Positions 34,380-42,258 of a DNA stretch of 64,000 nucleotides are shown in pieces. The translations under genes were made by a program, and so were the position numbers. The notes below the pieces were generated by a model. The model was not told the DNA's origin. It ran no database searches and saw only the letters and a list, made by a program, of their open reading frames with translations. The DNA is from Tigheibacillus halophilus. GTDB taxonomy: Bacteria; Bacillota; Bacilli; Bacillales; Amphibacillaceae. The stretch is taken from assembly GCF_042683165.1 (NCBI RefSeq), contig NZ_JBHUIZ010000003.1, forward strand, positions 372,001-436,000. Reading direction: 5' to 3'. How positions within the stretch are numbered: the first letter of the stretch is position 1; each line of letters starts with the position of its first letter.

Positions 34380-35597
34380 ATGAAGACAATAACGATTAAA
34401 GAAATATCCGGAACGATCACATCTCCAGCTGGTTTTCAGGCTGCCGGCATCCATTGCGGTGTTAAGCGCAAGCGAAATGATTTAGGTATCATTTATTCTG
34501 AAATCCCTGCTAGCGCGGCAGCCGTATATACAAAAAATATCATTCAAGCCGCTCCGATCACGGTCACAAAAGAAAGTCTGGAGCAATCAGGGAATATTCA
34601 GGCTGTCATCGTGAATAGTGGCAATGCCAATGCCTGCACCGGCAAAAAGGGTTTAGAGGACGCGAGAGATATTCGGGATGCCGTCGCTAAGCATTTTCAA
34701 GTGCTTTCGAACCACGTGGCGGTCGCCTCGACTGGCATTATCGGACTTCCCATGCCAATGGAAAAAATCATGCCAGCGATTTCGATGCTGAAGCCATCAG
34801 GTAAAAAAAACGCTGCTGCACAATTCGCTGAATCTGTCTTGACAACGGACACTTTCAAAAAAAAGATTTGCTACCAAACGGAAATCGAAGGAAAAATAGT
34901 CACAATGGGCGGTGTAGCAAAGGGCTCCGGTATGATTGAACCTAACATGGGTACCATGCTCGGGTTTTTGACGACAGATGCGAATATTACCCCTTCCGAA
35001 CTGCAGAGAGCATTGAAACAAGCAGTGGACGGCACTTTCAATTGTATTACTGTTGATGGAGATACATCTACGAATGACATGGTGCTTGCTTTGGCAAATG
35101 GACTCGCGGAAAACGACAGTTTATCACCTGAACATCCGGATTGGGAAGCTTTTACTGGATTAATTCACCATGTTTGCGAGGATTTGGCGAAAATGATCGC
35201 TCGGGACGGGGAAGGAGCAACAAAATTAATCTCGGTGGAAGTGGCAGGGGCGAAGGATGACTGTGAGGCGAGGAAGGTTGCCAAAACAGTTGTTGGCTCC
35301 TCCTTGGTAAAAACAGCTGTTTTTGGTGTGGATGCTAACTGGGGAAGGATTATCGCAGCTATTGGTTATAGCGGAGCAAATGTCAATCCGCAGACTATCG
35401 ACGCGGCAATCGGACCGATAAAAATGCTGGAAGACAGCCAGCCGCTGCCATTTTCTGAAAAAGATGCCAAGGCTTATTTACAGAAGGATGATATCCATAT
35501 CGCTATCGATTTGAAGAATGGTCCTGGACAGGGAAAAGCATGGGGATGCGACCTCACTTATGATTACGTTCGAATCAATGCCAGTTATCGTACATGA
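34380..35597 (+). CDS. argJ: Glutamate N-acetyltransferase / amino-acid acetyltransferase
   Basis: An ornithine acetyltransferase that recycles the acetyl group between acetylornithine and glutamate; the bifunctional type also uses acetyl-CoA. 405 residues. The self-cleavage site precedes Thr224 in FNCITVDGDTSTND. Also present are AKGSGMIEPNMGTML and NWGRIIAAIGYSG. The ribosome site is weak (AAAGGGCGGG, about 12 bases off). The 148-base gap after argC holds no visible gene or terminator. Confidence 0.96.
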   Translation: MKTITIKEISGTITSPAGFQAAGIHCGVKRKRNDLGIIYSEIPASAAAVYTKNIIQAAPITVTKESLEQSGNIQAVIVNSGNANACTGKKGLEDARDIRDAVAKHFQVLSNHVAVASTGIIGLPMPMEKIMPAISMLKPSGKKNAAAQFAESVLTTDTFKKKICYQTEIEGKIVTMGGVAKGSGMIEPNMGTMLGFLTTDANITPSELQRALKQAVDGTFNCITVDGDTSTNDMVLALANGLAENDSLSPEHPDWEAFTGLIHHVCEDLAKMIARDGEGATKLISVEVAGAKDDCEARKVAKTVVGSSLVKTAVFGVDANWGRIIAAIGYSGANVNPQTIDAAIGPIKMLEDSQPLPFSEKDAKAYLQKDDIHIAIDLKNGPGQGKAWGCDLTYDYVRINASYRT

Positions 35598-35613
35598 AAG
35601 GGAGTGGAAGACG

Positions 35614-36390
35614 ATGAGCAGATTCATTGTTGTGAAATGTGGCGGGAGCGTCATAGAGCAATTAACTGAAGCATTTTTTTTCAAAATCCATCAACTCAAA
35701 AGTAATGGTTATCAGCCTGTCATCGTTCACGGGGGAGGGCCAGCCATAAAAAACAATCTCGATAAACTGCACATACCCTCTGCATTCCAGAACGGACTAC
35801 GTGTCACCCCGTTGGAAGTTTTGGAAGTAGTGGAAATGACGCTGGCAGGCTCAGTCAACCAAGCATTGACAAGAGCCGTGAACAAAGCAGGCCTTCAAGC
35901 GATCGGGTTGTGTGGCTCTGACGCTGGCTTGCTTCAAGCGGAAGCCTTAGACTTCGAATGTTATGGCTATGTAGGTCATGTGACCGGCATCAATAAACAA
36001 CTGTTGGAGAAGATAACGAGCGTAGGAATTATTCCGGTGATCGCATCGGTTGCCATTGGAAAGGACAATGCCCGTTATAACATTAATGCCGATACGGCTG
36101 CTGCTGCTATCGCAGCAGAATTGCAGGCCAAACAATTGGTTTTTGTTACAGATGTACCTGGTATTCTTCATGACGAAAGATTGCTGGAAACTGTTACGGA
36201 AGAACAAGCGAAAACCTTTATTGAGACAGGTGTCGTACACGGTGGCATGGTCCCTAAAGTCAAAGCTGCCCTTGACAGCCTGACAGATAATCTGCAAGAA
36301 GTGATGATTGTTGATGGAAAGCAATTGACAAAATCAAAAGATGATTTTTTTGCTGGGACAATCATACGTAAAACGATGGAGGTGGTGTAG
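35614..36390 (+). CDS. argB: Acetylglutamate kinase
   Basis: Phosphorylates N-acetylglutamate. 258 residues, starting at the ATG behind AAAGGGAGTGG; the frame is open upstream inside argJ, but the product begins MSRFIVVKCGGSV as in relatives. Signatures are VIVHGGGPAIKNNLDKL, FQNGLRVTPLEVLEVVEMTLAG, YNINADTAAAAIAAEL and GMVPKVKAAL. The first lysine motif reads KCGGS where most have KLGGS. The stop codon directly abuts the argD start, so translation is coupled. Confidence 0.96.
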   Translation: MSRFIVVKCGGSVIEQLTEAFFFKIHQLKSNGYQPVIVHGGGPAIKNNLDKLHIPSAFQNGLRVTPLEVLEVVEMTLAGSVNQALTRAVNKAGLQAIGLCGSDAGLLQAEALDFECYGYVGHVTGINKQLLEKITSVGIIPVIASVAIGKDNARYNINADTAAAAIAAELQAKQLVFVTDVPGILHDERLLETVTEEQAKTFIETGVVHGGMVPKVKAALDSLTDNLQEVMIVDGKQLTKSKDDFFAGTIIRKTMEVV

Positions 36391-37548
36391 ATGTCAGCTA
36401 TTTTTCCTACATATGGAAGATTCGATCTTATGGTAGAGCGGGCAAAAGGGACAACGGTTTGGGATGACACCGGAAAAGCCTTCCTTGATTTTACTTCTGG
36501 CATCGGTGTTGTCAATTTGGGGCATAGGCACCAGAAAGTACAACAGGCTGTGACAGAGCAGCTGGATAAAGTATGGCATACTTCTAACCTCTTTCATATA
36601 TCACTTCAGGAAGAAGTGGCTGAGAAATTGGCGGCTAGCAGTTCCGGGGACAGGGTCTTTTTTTGTAACAGCGGCGCGGAAGCAAATGAAGCTGCCATCA
36701 AACTTGCCAGAAAGGCTACTGGAAAAACGAAAATAATCACATGCAAGCAATCATTCCACGGTCGTACTTTCGCTACTATGGCTGCAACCGGCCAGGAGAA
36801 AATTCATCACGGCTACGGGCCGCTTTTGGAAAGCTTTGTATATGTCCCATACAATGACATAAGTGCCTTGGCAGCAGCGATAGATGAAAATACGGCAGCT
36901 ATCATGCTGGAAACGATACAAGGTGAGGGTGGTGTGATTCCGGCGACCAGCGGCTTTATGAAAGAAATAGCTTCCATTGTAAAAGAAAAGCAGATATTGC
37001 TGATTATTGATGAAATACAAACAGGCATCGGGCGCACGGGAAAACCATTTGCTTATCAGCACTACGATATTTCTCCAGATATCATTACAACGGCTAAAGC
37101 GCTTGGGAACGGTCTGCCAGTAGGTGCAATGATTGCCAAGAAGGACCTGGAAGCATATTTCGGGCCTGGCAGCCACGGTTCCACTTTTGGAGGCAATCCC
37201 TTAGCTATGGCAGCCGCTAAACAGGTATTACAAGAAATTTCTAAAGAGGCATTTTTGGAAGATATAATTGAAAAAGGGCAGTACCTTCATGAGCAACTGA
37301 GTGAAAAGTTCTCTGATGAAAGTTTTGTGAAGGAAGTACGCGGGAAAGGGCTTATGGTTGGCATTGTCTGCGATGGAGAAGTCCAGAAGGTCATTCAGTC
37401 AGCTTTAAAGGAAGGACTGCTTGTCCTGCAAGCGGGCAGTAACGTGTTGCGGCTATTGCCGCCGCTGGTTGTCACGAAGGAGGAAATAGATACCGCTGTA
37501 TCGATTCTCTATCAATGTATACAAGCACAGCATGTTGAACAAGGGTGA
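36391..37548 (+). CDS. argD: Acetylornithine aminotransferase
   Basis: A class III PLP aminotransferase making N-acetylornithine. 385 residues. FLDFTSGIGVVNLGHRHQKV is at the start, FFCNSGAEANEAAIKLAR binds PLP phosphate, LIIDEIQTGIGRTG follows, and the PLP lysine is in ITTAKALGNGLPVGAMI. GGAGGTGG precedes the ATG. Unlike B. subtilis, no carAB or argF follows; the operon ends here at a terminator. Confidence 0.96.
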   Translation: MSAIFPTYGRFDLMVERAKGTTVWDDTGKAFLDFTSGIGVVNLGHRHQKVQQAVTEQLDKVWHTSNLFHISLQEEVAEKLAASSSGDRVFFCNSGAEANEAAIKLARKATGKTKIITCKQSFHGRTFATMAATGQEKIHHGYGPLLESFVYVPYNDISALAAAIDENTAAIMLETIQGEGGVIPATSGFMKEIASIVKEKQILLIIDEIQTGIGRTGKPFAYQHYDISPDIITTAKALGNGLPVGAMIAKKDLEAYFGPGSHGSTFGGNPLAMAAAKQVLQEISKEAFLEDIIEKGQYLHEQLSEKFSDESFVKEVRGKGLMVGIVCDGEVQKVIQSALKEGLLVLQAGSNVLRLLPPLVVTKEEIDTAVSILYQCIQAQHVEQG

Positions 37549-37570
37549 GACAAAACCCCAGGAAATGTAA

Positions 37571-37617
37571 AAAAGTTGAACGGTACCATCTTGACATGGA
37601 ACCGCCCAACTTTTTTT
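37571..37617 (+). terminator. Terminator of the arg operon
   Basis: AAAGTTG-CGGT-CCAT pairs with ATGG-ACCG-CAACTTT, followed by seven T. Confidence 0.88.
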
Positions 37618-37624
37618 ATCTAGC

Positions 37625-37905
37625 TTAGTAATTTCGTTGATTTGCACGCCAGGCGCCCCGACAAGGGGTGTGCAAGCGTTGGCCGCAAAGGCCGTATGCA
37701 GCTTGCCTTCCCTCATGTACTTTCTAAGAAAATCACTTCCTGCGGGGTCTTCAGACTCGTGCTGGGACTGCGATTACGCTTCCCATCGAAAACCATTGTT
37801 CCCGCAGGACAAGGAACGCTTCGGCAGCATTCACATCGCACGCAGAAAAAGCGAATTACTTTTTCAAGGAGTCAGCCGCCTTTCGCTCCAATCCACTAGA
37901 TATGA
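37625..37905. repeat. Repeat-like, hairpin-rich intergenic island
   Basis: About 280 noncoding bases between arg and cst operons, with several inverted repeats. These are GCGCCCC/GGGGTG near 37650, GGCC-GCAAA-GGCC near 37685, and CCTGCGGG (37739-37746) facing CCCGCAGG (37801-37808). The blocks CTGCGGGGTCTTCAGACTCG and GCCGCCTTTCGCTCCAATC look like the dispersed intergenic repeats seen in several Bacillaceae genomes. That recollection cannot be checked here, and no second copy is in this window. It is more GC-rich than its neighbours, and no credible gene is in it. Confidence 0.5.
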
Positions 37906-38016
37906 AATGGCACTTTATAGCTGTTTTTGGATAGTTCTGTCCCTCCCTCGTTTTTTCTGCGGGTGAAACAATATAACACACGCTGGCCCAGGGATAATTA
38001 AATAACATGGCATAGG

Positions 38017-38045
38017 TTGACAATATACCTACAGGGGTATAAAAT
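38017..38045 (+). promoter_or_regulatory. cst promoter with CstR-type operator in the spacer
   Basis: TTGACA (38017-38022), 17-base spacer, TAAAAT (38040-38045). The spacer holds TATACC-TACA-GGGGTATA (38024-38041), the inverted repeat bound by CsoR/CstR repressors. Repressor binding would block RNA polymerase directly. Confidence 0.82.
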
Positions 38046-38078
38046 GTGGTTTAGTAATGTGAAGTGAGGTGAAAAAAT

Positions 38079-38336
38079 ATGGAGTATGATGAGCAAGTCA
38101 AAAATAGGGTGAAGCGGATGGAGGGACAATTGCGCGGTATTTTAAAAATGATGGACGAAGATAAAGCATGTAAAGAAGTCATTACGCAATTGTCGGCAGT
38201 CCGCTCCGCATTGGACAGAAGTATCGGGCTCATTGTGAGTTCCAACCTGGTAGCTTGCGTCCAGGAAGCGGACTCGGAAGAGAATAGTGAGGAATTGATA
38301 AAAGAGGCAGTCGCATTATTAGTCAAAAGCCGATAG
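38079..38336 (+). CDS. cstR: Persulfide-sensing CsoR-family repressor CstR
   Basis: An 85-residue all-helical repressor. It has two cysteines, Cys31 (KACKEV) and Cys60 (NLVACV), at exactly the positions used by S. aureus CstR. It lacks the Cu(I)-binding His and third ligand pattern of copper CsoR, so I assign persulfide sensing: persulfides crosslink the cysteines and release the operator. GAGGTG precedes the ATG. It controls its own promoter and probably the second operator at 38370. B. subtilis YrkD has the same place in the yrk operon. Confidence 0.88.
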   Translation: MEYDEQVKNRVKRMEGQLRGILKMMDEDKACKEVITQLSAVRSALDRSIGLIVSSNLVACVQEADSEENSEELIKEAVALLVKSR

Positions 38337-38357
38337 TGATCTATATATCATTTTTTT

Positions 38358-38388
38358 TTGGCGGTTAATATACCCCGTATCGTATAAA
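38358..38388 (+). promoter_or_regulatory. Second CstR-type operator and possible promoter
   Basis: ATAC-CCC-GTAT (38370-38380) lies between TTGGCG (38358) and TATAAA (38383-38388), just before the rhodanese gene. It is similar in form to the first operator. The promoter strength is doubtful (19-base spacer). Confidence 0.6.
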
Positions 38389-38401
38389 GGAGAGTGCGAA
38401 A

Positions 38402-38698
38402 ATGAAAGAAATTTCAACAAGTGAATTAGCTGAAAAAAAGAAAACAGAACCATCAATCAGCATTGTCGATGTGCGTGAAGATGAAGAAGTAGCTGAAGGC
38501 AAGATCCCGGGGGCAAAGCATATCCCATTGGGAGAATTATCGGAACGACAAGGGGAACTGGATAAAGATAAACACTATTATATCGTTTGCCGTTCAGGAG
38601 GAAGAAGCAGCAGAGCATGCGAATTCCTAAATGCACAAGGGTTTCATACAACCAATGTGGCAGGTGGTATGCTCGCATGGGAAGATGATGTAGAATAA
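38402..38698 (+). CDS. Single-domain rhodanese
   Basis: A 98-residue sulfurtransferase. The catalytic Cys63 is in the active-site loop CRSGGRS, whose arginines suit thiosulfate or persulfide. ISIVDVREDEEVAEGKIPGAKHIPLGEL and VAGGMLAWEDDVE are the usual CH2 motifs. It probably passes persulfide sulfur to the following DsrE-like and TusA proteins. AAGGAGAG precedes the ATG. It lies in the cst operon, 65 bases after cstR. Confidence 0.92.
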   Translation: MKEISTSELAEKKKTEPSISIVDVREDEEVAEGKIPGAKHIPLGELSERQGELDKDKHYYIVCRSGGRSSRACEFLNAQGFHTTNVAGGMLAWEDDVE

Positions 38699-38723
38699 TT
38701 TTTTGAATAGAGGAGATTGTAGT

Positions 38724-39122
38724 ATGGCTAAAAGTAAAGTCGCTATCATTGCTGCGAATGGCAGCATGTTTGATGCATATAAAGTTTTTAACATCGCTAC
38801 AGCAGCCGCAGCTTCAGACGCGGAGGTAGGAATATTTTTCACATTCGAAGGATTGCAGTTGATTCATCAAGAAAGTCACAAACAGCTGCCGATGCCAGAA
38901 GGAAAAGAACATTTCCAAAAAGGCTTTGAAAAGGCGAATGTTCCTCCCATTGCAGAGCTAGTTGAGGTGGCCCAAGACCTGGGTGTAAAAATGATTGCTT
39001 GCCAAATGACCATGGATGTCATGAATCTTGCATTGAAAGATTTTGTTGATGGTGTTGAAGCAGGTGGGGCAGCATCGTTCATAGATTTTGCAAAGGATGC
39101 GAATATTTCGCTGTCATTTTAA
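38724..39122 (+). CDS. DsrE/F-like sulfur carrier, YrkE type
   Basis: 132 residues of the DsrE/DsrF-like family found in B. subtilis as YrkE. The first strand KVAIIAANGSMFDAYKVFNIATAAAASDAEVGIFFTFEGLQLI is typical, and a conserved cysteine is present in VKMIACQMTMDVM (about residue 90), the likely sulfur-carrying residue. GAGGAGA supports the ATG at 38724; an earlier in-frame TTG has no site. It is placed between two rhodanese proteins, in keeping with sulfur relay. Confidence 0.88.
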   Translation: MAKSKVAIIAANGSMFDAYKVFNIATAAAASDAEVGIFFTFEGLQLIHQESHKQLPMPEGKEHFQKGFEKANVPPIAELVEVAQDLGVKMIACQMTMDVMNLALKDFVDGVEAGGAASFIDFAKDANISLSF

Positions 39123-39137
39123 CTGGAGGGAAATAGG

Positions 39138-40268
39138 TTGGCAGAAATAATTACTGCAAAAGAGTTGGCCGATAAAATCATCAATAATGAAGAAATTTTC
39201 CTGTTGGATGTTCGGAACCCAGAAGAGTTTGCAAAATGGAATGTGGCAGGAAAGTATGTGCACAATGTGAACCATCCGTATTTTGATTTACTTGACGGAC
39301 TTGAGCCCATCAAAGGTAAACTTCCTGAGAACAAAGAAATAATCGTTATTTGCGCCAAAGGCGGATCATCAGAAATGGTGGCAGAGTTGCTGGCTAAAGC
39401 TGGCTACCATGCACGCAGTCTGACTGGCGGCATGAAAGCATGGAGCGAGCATTTACAGCCTGTGAAAATTGGTGATCTGCCAAGCGGGGGAGAGCTGTAT
39501 CAGTTTGTTCGTCTTGGGAAAGGCTGCTTGTCCTATCTCATCGTATCTGACGGAGAGGCTGCAATCATTGACCCAGCACGTATGATCAATATCTACCAGG
39601 ATTTCGCACATGAAAAACAAGTGAAAATAAAGGCCGTCCTGGATACGCATTTACATGCGGACCATATCTCAGGTGGACGATCCTTGGCTGAAGAGATAGG
39701 AACGTCCTATTATCTGCCGTCAAAGGATGCTGAAGAAGTCACATACGCTTATACCGCACTTGAAGAAGGTTTAACATTGAAAATAGGTGCAGCCTCAGTT
39801 GCTGCTATCGACCCAGTTTACTCGCCTGGACATACGAAAGGAAGCACCTCCATCATAGTCGACGATAAATATTTGATGACTGGAGATATCCTTTTTGTCA
39901 AATCCATTGGCAGACCTGATTTGGCTGGGAAAGCTTCAGATTGGGTCGATGATTTACGCCATACACTTTATAAGCGTTTCACTCACCTGGACCAGGATCT
40001 TATCGTATTGCCTGCCCATTTCTCTTTCCAGGAGGAGTTGCATGGAAACGGCAGTGTGTGGGCACGTTTGGGAGATTTGTACAAACAAAACAGTGGTCTG
40101 CAAGTGAAGACAGAGCAAGATTTTCGTAAGCTGGTGACAGAGAATCTTCCGCCGCAGCCCAATGCTTATCAGGAGATTCGAAAGACTAATATGGGGAAAA
40201 TTGATCCTGATGAAGACGAAAAAAGTGATATGGAAACAGGTCCGAATAATTGCGCTATCGAAGCATAA
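39138..40268 (+). CDS. Rhodanese-metallo-beta-lactamase fusion, persulfide dioxygenase type
   Basis: 376 residues. An N-terminal rhodanese domain (about 1-105, Cys72 in CAKGGSS) is followed by a metallo-beta-lactamase domain of the ETHE1 group (about 118-325), with THLHADH at residues 170-176, YSPGHTKGSTS, MTGDILF, and the downstream LPAHF. Persulfide dioxygenases of this group oxidise low-molecular-weight persulfides to sulfite. The domain order is as in B. subtilis YrkH and opposite to S. aureus CstB, where the rhodanese-like part is C-terminal. The TTG start has GGAGGG. The C-terminus carries an acidic tail. Confidence 0.9.
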   Translation: MAEIITAKELADKIINNEEIFLLDVRNPEEFAKWNVAGKYVHNVNHPYFDLLDGLEPIKGKLPENKEIIVICAKGGSSEMVAELLAKAGYHARSLTGGMKAWSEHLQPVKIGDLPSGGELYQFVRLGKGCLSYLIVSDGEAAIIDPARMINIYQDFAHEKQVKIKAVLDTHLHADHISGGRSLAEEIGTSYYLPSKDAEEVTYAYTALEEGLTLKIGAASVAAIDPVYSPGHTKGSTSIIVDDKYLMTGDILFVKSIGRPDLAGKASDWVDDLRHTLYKRFTHLDQDLIVLPAHFSFQEELHGNGSVWARLGDLYKQNSGLQVKTEQDFRKLVTENLPPQPNAYQEIRKTNMGKIDPDEDEKSDMETGPNNCAIEA

Positions 40269-40284
40269 AAAGGAGGGGTTGAAA

Positions 40285-40512
40285 ATGGAAGCAGATAAAG
40301 TATTAGATGCCACCGGGTTGTCATGTCCGATGCCGATTGTAAAAACAAAAAAAGCAATGGATGAGTTACAGACTGGTGAAATTCTGGAAGTCCATGCAAC
40401 AGATAAAGGTTCCAAAAATGATTTGACTGCTTGGGCTAAAACAACTGGTCACAGCTTGCTGCAAAGCAACGAAAATGATGGTGTGTTCACATTCCTGATC
40501 AAAAAAGCTTAA
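40285..40512 (+). CDS. TusA-like sulfur carrier
   Basis: A 75-residue SirA/TusA family protein. Catalytic Cys14 is in LDATGLSCPMPIVKTKKAM, the CPxP motif at the start of helix 1, which carries a persulfide. The frame is open inside the previous gene, but AAGGAGGGG sets the ATG at 40285. It corresponds to B. subtilis YrkI and probably moves sulfur between the rhodanese and dioxygenase proteins. Confidence 0.94.
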   Translation: MEADKVLDATGLSCPMPIVKTKKAMDELQTGEILEVHATDKGSKNDLTAWAKTTGHSLLQSNENDGVFTFLIKKA

Positions 40513-40551
40513 ATCGTGAATAAGCCAATTCGTTAGTAAGAAGGTGTAAGC

Positions 40552-41337
40552 ATGTCCAGTTTGATGTTTATATTGACGATATTCATCATTGGATTCCTTG
40601 GCTCCTTCATCTCCGGGATGGTAGGTATTGGAGGAGCCATCATCAATTTTCCAATGTTATTATACATTCCCGCAATGCTGGGCGTCGCTCATTTCACATC
40701 ATATGAAGTTTCCGGCATCACTGCCATTCAAGTGTTTTTTGCATCGGTTAGCGGAGCCCTTGCGTATCGTAAGGGAGGCTATCTGAACAAAACGATCGTG
40801 ATGTATATGGGTATCAGCATCCTTGCGGGCAGTTTGGCTGGTGCATATCTTTCATCATTCATGGCTGAAAATGAAATCGATATGGTCTATGGCCTGCTTG
40901 CGCTGGCAGCTGCCGTGATGATGTTTGTCCCCAAAAAAGGGTTGGACAGCAATGAATATGATATCTCCAGATTCAACGGGATTTGGGCATCAATTCTTGC
41001 TTTCATCGTTGGAATCGGTGCAGGTATTGTAGGCGCAGGAGGCGCATTCATGCTTGTTCCTATCATGCTGCTGGTTTTGAAAATTCCTGTCCGAATGACG
41101 ATTGCAGCATCACTCGCTATCACATTCATTTCATCGATTGGTTCTGCTGCAGGAAAAATTCTTACCGGACAAATTTTATATGGACCTGCAGCCATCATGA
41201 TCATCGCCAGTTTAATATCCTCACCAATGGGAGCGAAGCTTGGCAAAAAAATGGATACCAAAGTGTTGCAAGGAATTCTTGCTGTTTTGATTTTGGTTAC
41301 GGCAATTAAAATTTGGCTTGATCTTTTTGATGTATAA
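40552..41337 (+). CDS. TauE/SafE family sulfite or sulfur anion exporter
   Basis: A 261-residue membrane protein with about eight helices and the two family repeats, GSFISGMVGIGGAIINFPMLLY and GIGAGIVGAGGAFMLVPIMLL. As the last gene of the operon it most likely exports sulfite or thiosulfate produced by the persulfide dioxygenase, as proposed for TauE in S. aureus and YrkJ in B. subtilis. The actual substrate is inferred. AAGGTG precedes the ATG. Confidence 0.9.
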   Translation: MSSLMFILTIFIIGFLGSFISGMVGIGGAIINFPMLLYIPAMLGVAHFTSYEVSGITAIQVFFASVSGALAYRKGGYLNKTIVMYMGISILAGSLAGAYLSSFMAENEIDMVYGLLALAAAVMMFVPKKGLDSNEYDISRFNGIWASILAFIVGIGAGIVGAGGAFMLVPIMLLVLKIPVRMTIAASLAITFISSIGSAAGKILTGQILYGPAAIMIIASLISSPMGAKLGKKMDTKVLQGILAVLILVTAIKIWLDLFDV

Positions 41338-41359
41338 CGCGTTCTGCCTCCCAACAGGG

Positions 41360-41836
41360 TCACAGAATGATGTGGATAAAGATGAGGAAAAAAAGCAACA
41401 TCCCCAAATAAATGTGCAGATAGCGTTTTTTGACAGAGGGCCAAAATAATCGCAGCCAGCCTGATAAGACCATGAACAAAAGGATGATGGCTGCAATCAA
41501 ACCCATCCACATTTTTGGCCAGCGGGACACGAAACCATAACGATAAAACATAGAGACAGCATGAATGACAACAAGCAACAGTGCAGTGGTGCCCATATAA
41601 CGATGGTAGGGCACCACTTTTTTTGAAATCCTGGCGAGCCGGATTTTCGTTTCTCTCCTTGGATGGCTGCGTATTGTAGAAAAAACTGCGTGTCTTGTCC
41701 AGTTAAAAAGAAAAAAAGCCAGGCCCATAAACCCGATCCAGATTGATGGGGTCAAAGTGGTATGTAAAGCATGACCGATGATTTTCCATACAGCGATGAC
41801 GAATAGACCAAAATTGAGATAAAACCATTTGCTCAT
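41360..41836 (-). CDS. Ferric-reductase-like membrane protein
   Basis: A 158-residue protein with four or five helices. Histidines at helix ends (VPYHRYMGTTALLLVVIHAVSMF, then KKRYLHIYLGMLLFFLIFIHIIL) form the spacing expected for two b-type hemes in ferric-reductase-like and cytochrome b561-like cores. No flavin or NAD domain is present, so it may be a heme anchor or partner of another reductase. AGGAGG precedes the ATG. It converges with the cst operon, and a functional link is not shown. Confidence 0.65.
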   Translation of the reverse strand: MSKWFYLNFGLFVIAVWKIIGHALHTTLTPSIWIGFMGLAFFLFNWTRHAVFSTIRSHPRRETKIRLARISKKVVPYHRYMGTTALLLVVIHAVSMFYRYGFVSRWPKMWMGLIAAIILLFMVLSGWLRLFWPSVKKRYLHIYLGMLLFFLIFIHIIL

Positions 41837-41913
41837 AAGATCCTCCTGAAAAACAGATCTGAACTATCTTCTATTGGGTTTAAAAAGCGGGACTTTTGGG
41901 ATATGTATTCATT

Positions 41914-42135
41914 TTATGCCGGAGAACGTTTTGATACAAGTAAATAAAAAGAATCGTTCTCCTGGGCTGGAAAATGACGATTCTTGTGTTTTGTTCGATA
42001 GATATGATCTTTTTTTGTTTTGGTTTTTCGCGAGGCTAAATTCAGCAAGGCGAATGGGCTTCGATTTAATTGCGGATCTCTTTTACCCGCGCGTATGCGC
42101 TGTTCACGTATTTTTTGTGCTTGAGATTTACTCAA
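41914..42135 (-). CDS. Small conserved basic protein (73 aa)
   Basis: 73 residues, strongly basic: N-terminal KSQAQKIREQRIRAGKRDPQLNRSPFALLNLASRKTKTKKDHIYRTKHKNR, then an aromatic C-terminus. The pattern RDPxLNRSPF followed by RKTKTK is one I associate with a conserved Bacillaceae small protein of unknown role. The TTG start is supported by AAAGGAGG ten bases upstream. A LexA-like box lies 35 bases before the start, so DNA-damage control is possible. Many basic residues fit nucleic acid binding, but that is inference. Confidence 0.72.
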   Translation of the reverse strand: MSKSQAQKIREQRIRAGKRDPQLNRSPFALLNLASRKTKTKKDHIYRTKHKNRHFPAQENDSFYLLVSKRSPA

Positions 42136-42169
42136 TGTAAAACATCCTCCTTTTGATCATGTTATGAGT

Positions 42170-42183
42170 ATAACATACGTTCG
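42170..42183. promoter_or_regulatory. LexA-like box
   Basis: On the minus strand CGAAC-GTAT-GTTAT matches CGAACRNRYGTTYG with a perfect left half and two mismatches on the right. TATACT, a candidate -10 for the small basic protein, follows at once. Confidence 0.5.
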
Positions 42184-42258
42184 TGTGATTTTCACTATAG
42201 GCTGCCGACACGTGACAACAGCCTTTCACATAAACTATCTTAGTTAAGGAGGGGTATC

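Noticed and set aside
40887..41510. Open frame of 207 codons antisense to the TauE gene
   Set aside because: Ala/Ile/Pro-rich mirror of membrane helices, no ribosome site, covered by the real transporter gene.
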